Assembly: GCF_036669915.1 (NCBI RefSeq) | Contig: NC_089313.1 | Coordinates: forward strand, 15,863,575 to 15,927,574 | Origin: Pocillopora verrucosa | Lineage: Eukaryota; Cnidaria; Anthozoa; Scleractinia; Pocilloporidae | Length of the DNA: 64,000 nt | Direction of reading: 5' to 3' | Part shown: positions 62,501-64,000 of the stretch, piece by piece | Numbering within the stretch: position 1 is the stretch's first letter | Layout of the letters: the number at the start of each line of letters is the position of its first letter | The notes under the pieces: generated by a model | Database searches by the model: none | What the model was told of the DNA's origin: nothing | The model's input: only the letters and a program-made list of their open reading frames with translations | Position numbers and translations under genes: made by a program

Positions 62501-64000
62501 ATTCTCCTTGTCAGCACCTTAGGAAATGTTTAGAGAACAGTATGGAGAATATGAATACTGGTGTTAGGGTGCAAAAGTTTAATTCATGCACCTATGTAAA
62601 GCTCATATGATTTTCAGAGTTGGCCTGTTCAAACTTCGCTCTATTTTGAAGCTTGGATCACCAAGTTCTTAAGGTAAACGTAGATCCGAACTGTGTATTT
62701 TCGTTTAAATGATGAAAGATCTTTTGTTATCTCAAACAGGCGAGATTCCAAATGACATGAAAAGGTCGCGAATATTTCTCCGTAAATGTGGAGGTCATGC
62801 ATACAACCGCTTCAAACAGAGGTGTTGCTTTAAACAACTGATTCCATTCGGAGTGAGGTGCATCAGGCTGAGGTGCGCAAAAATACCTTATCTTTCTTTC
62901 AATCAACAATGCTGCAATGGTCAAGTAATTCCGAAGACTTCGAAGTGTATACCTCAGTCTCAACAGTGTGGCCAACTTCCCTACAACTCACAGAGTCACA
63001 AATGTTGCTTTGGTCAAATAATACCAATTCAAGTTCCTTGTTCAAGATTGCCCTGTAAACAATCCGCCTACGTTTCTCACACTCAGCAATGCTGCAACGG
63101 TCAAGTCATTCCCAAGACCTCGAAGTGTATACCTCAGTCTCAACAGTGTGGCCAACTTCCTTACAATTCACGGAGTCACAAATGTTGCTTTGGTCAAATA
63201 ATACCAATTCAAGTTCCTTGTTCAAGATTGCCCTGTAAACAATTCGCCTACGTTTCTCACACTCAGCAATGTTGCAACGGTCAAGTCATTCCAAAGAGTA
63301 CACCGTGTAAACCGCCCACGACGTCGGCTCGATGTGGTAGCTTTTACTATAATCAAAACACACACAAATGTTGCTTCAACCAAATTCTGCCGATCCATGT
63401 CCCCTGTATCAGACTACCTTGCAGACGAGCATACTACGTTCCCTACACTCAACAGTGCTGCCACTTACGAGTCATTCCTAAAGCTGTACCTTGTCCTCAA
63501 CTCCCGACCTCATTTCAATGTGGCGGTTTTTCCTACGCTCCACAGACTCATAGATGTTGCTTTGGGCAAATTGTACCCTTCCATGTTCCTTGCACAAGAC
63601 TTCCTTGCGGACAGGCCTTCTATGTCTCTCATACTCAACAATGCTGCAATTCTAAAGTCATCCCAAAAGCTGTACCTTGCATTCCATCCCCGGTGCCCCT
63701 TCAATGTGGTGGCTTTGCCTACGATCCTCAGACCCACAAGTGTTGTTTTGGCCAAATTGTACCGTACCAACTTCCCTGTAACAGACTATCTTGTGGACAA
63801 GCTTCCTACCTTCCTTATACTCAACAATGCTGCCATTCTCGAGTCATCCCTAGAGCTGTGCCTTGTCCGCAATTCCCGACCTCATTCCAGTGTGGTGGCT
63901 TTGCTTACGATCTAAACACTCATAAATGTTGCTTTGGGCAAATTATACCCTTCCATGTTCATTGTACAAGACTTCCTTGCGGACAGGCCTTGTATGTATC
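59577..64000 (+). CDS. Galaxin-like protein 6 (3' end beyond window)
   Basis: Exons 59577-59739, 60093-60170, 60726-60797, 60962-61039, 61597-61668, 61835-61912, 62095-62166 and 62740 to the window end remain in frame, giving at least 624 residues. All introns are phase 1. A signal peptide covers residues 1-23 (SPLLLANA). Acidic residues 24-204 come mainly from three copies of an exon pair (78 bp, ENKEDESPQQESEDITDEE; 72 bp, VEVSEDYNGEEDFPEKTED). MKRSR with KR at 212-213 precedes the Cys-rich part, which starts at Cys221 and shows 14 di-Cys units so far. Two unit types alternate: CG-x-YN-type ending CCFGQIIPI, and Y-x-T-QQCCNGQVIPK type. No stop is reached before the edge. Secretion and cleavage are predicted from motifs; function as matrix protein is inferred from the galaxin family. 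Confidence 0.87.
60020..62230 (+). repeat. Three tandem copies of an acidic exon pair in gene 6
   Basis: Copies begin near 60020, 60890 and 61760 (period about 870 bp). The first two are near-identical including the long intron between the two exons. The third has lost about 370 bp from that intron (61913-62094 is only 182 bp). Each copy adds 50 residues without changing frame. Confidence 0.92.
62372..62582. mobile_element. TTAA-flanked MITE in the last intron of gene 6
   Basis: A 211-bp element between TTAA at 62372-62375 and 62579-62582, in reverse orientation relative to the one at 40298-40510 (it carries AGAACAGTATGGAGAATAT). No coding capacity. Confidence 0.6.

Overview
The window is eukaryotic: intron-rich genes with GT/AG splice sites, AT-rich intergenic DNA, TATA boxes, AATAAA signals and several families of short transposon-derived repeats. 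Its gene content points to a cnidarian, most likely a stony (scleractinian) coral. Six consecutive genes encode secreted proteins with the galaxin signature: a CG...YNP-x-THKCC unit repeated every 28-42 residues. Galaxins are known as coral skeletal-matrix proteins, and galaxin-like proteins with an acidic N-terminal domain were described in Acropora. The exact species cannot be named from the sequence alone, and galaxin-like repeats also occur in other animals.

Layout. 1-5.4 kb: the last exon of one isoaspartyl peptidase/L-asparaginase (ASRGL1-like) gene, then a complete tandem paralogue in four exons (3081-5362). Two TTAA-flanked MITEs lie between them. 5.86-20.38 kb: duplication unit A, with about 9 kb of upstream DNA (including a 2.9 kb nested fold-back element) and galaxin-like gene 1 (14990-19739). 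20.38-30.28 kb: duplication unit B, a head-to-tail copy of the same region without the fold-back element, ending in galaxin-like gene 2 (26852-29644). 30.3-37.3 kb: no gene seen. 37.4-43.9 kb: galaxin-like gene 3, with seven acidic-region exons and a terminal exon of 34 near-identical 84-bp units. 46.7-48.0 kb: galaxin-like gene 4 (two exons), followed by a tandem copy of its last exon that is a broken pseudogene interrupted downstream by a roughly 1 kb insertion. 53.3-55.2 kb: galaxin-like gene 5. 59.6 kb to the window end: galaxin-like gene 6, incomplete at the right edge, with three tandem copies of an acidic exon pair.

How the genes fit together. All six galaxin-like genes are on the + strand. 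Each starts with a signal-peptide exon behind a TATA-like box about 45-65 bp upstream of the ATG. Each uses only phase-1 introns, so every internal acidic exon is a 1-1 module that can be duplicated or lost without a frameshift. Each ends in one long exon holding the di-cysteine repeats. Genes 4-6 carry a dibasic KR between the acidic part and the Cys-rich part, suggesting proteolytic release of two products; genes 1-3 do not. The locus looks like a fast-evolving multigene cluster for secreted acidic plus Cys-rich matrix proteins, diversifying by segmental duplication, exon duplication and coding-repeat homogenisation.

Exon boundaries were assigned by hand from GT/AG sites and reading-frame continuity. 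No transcript data or database search was available.
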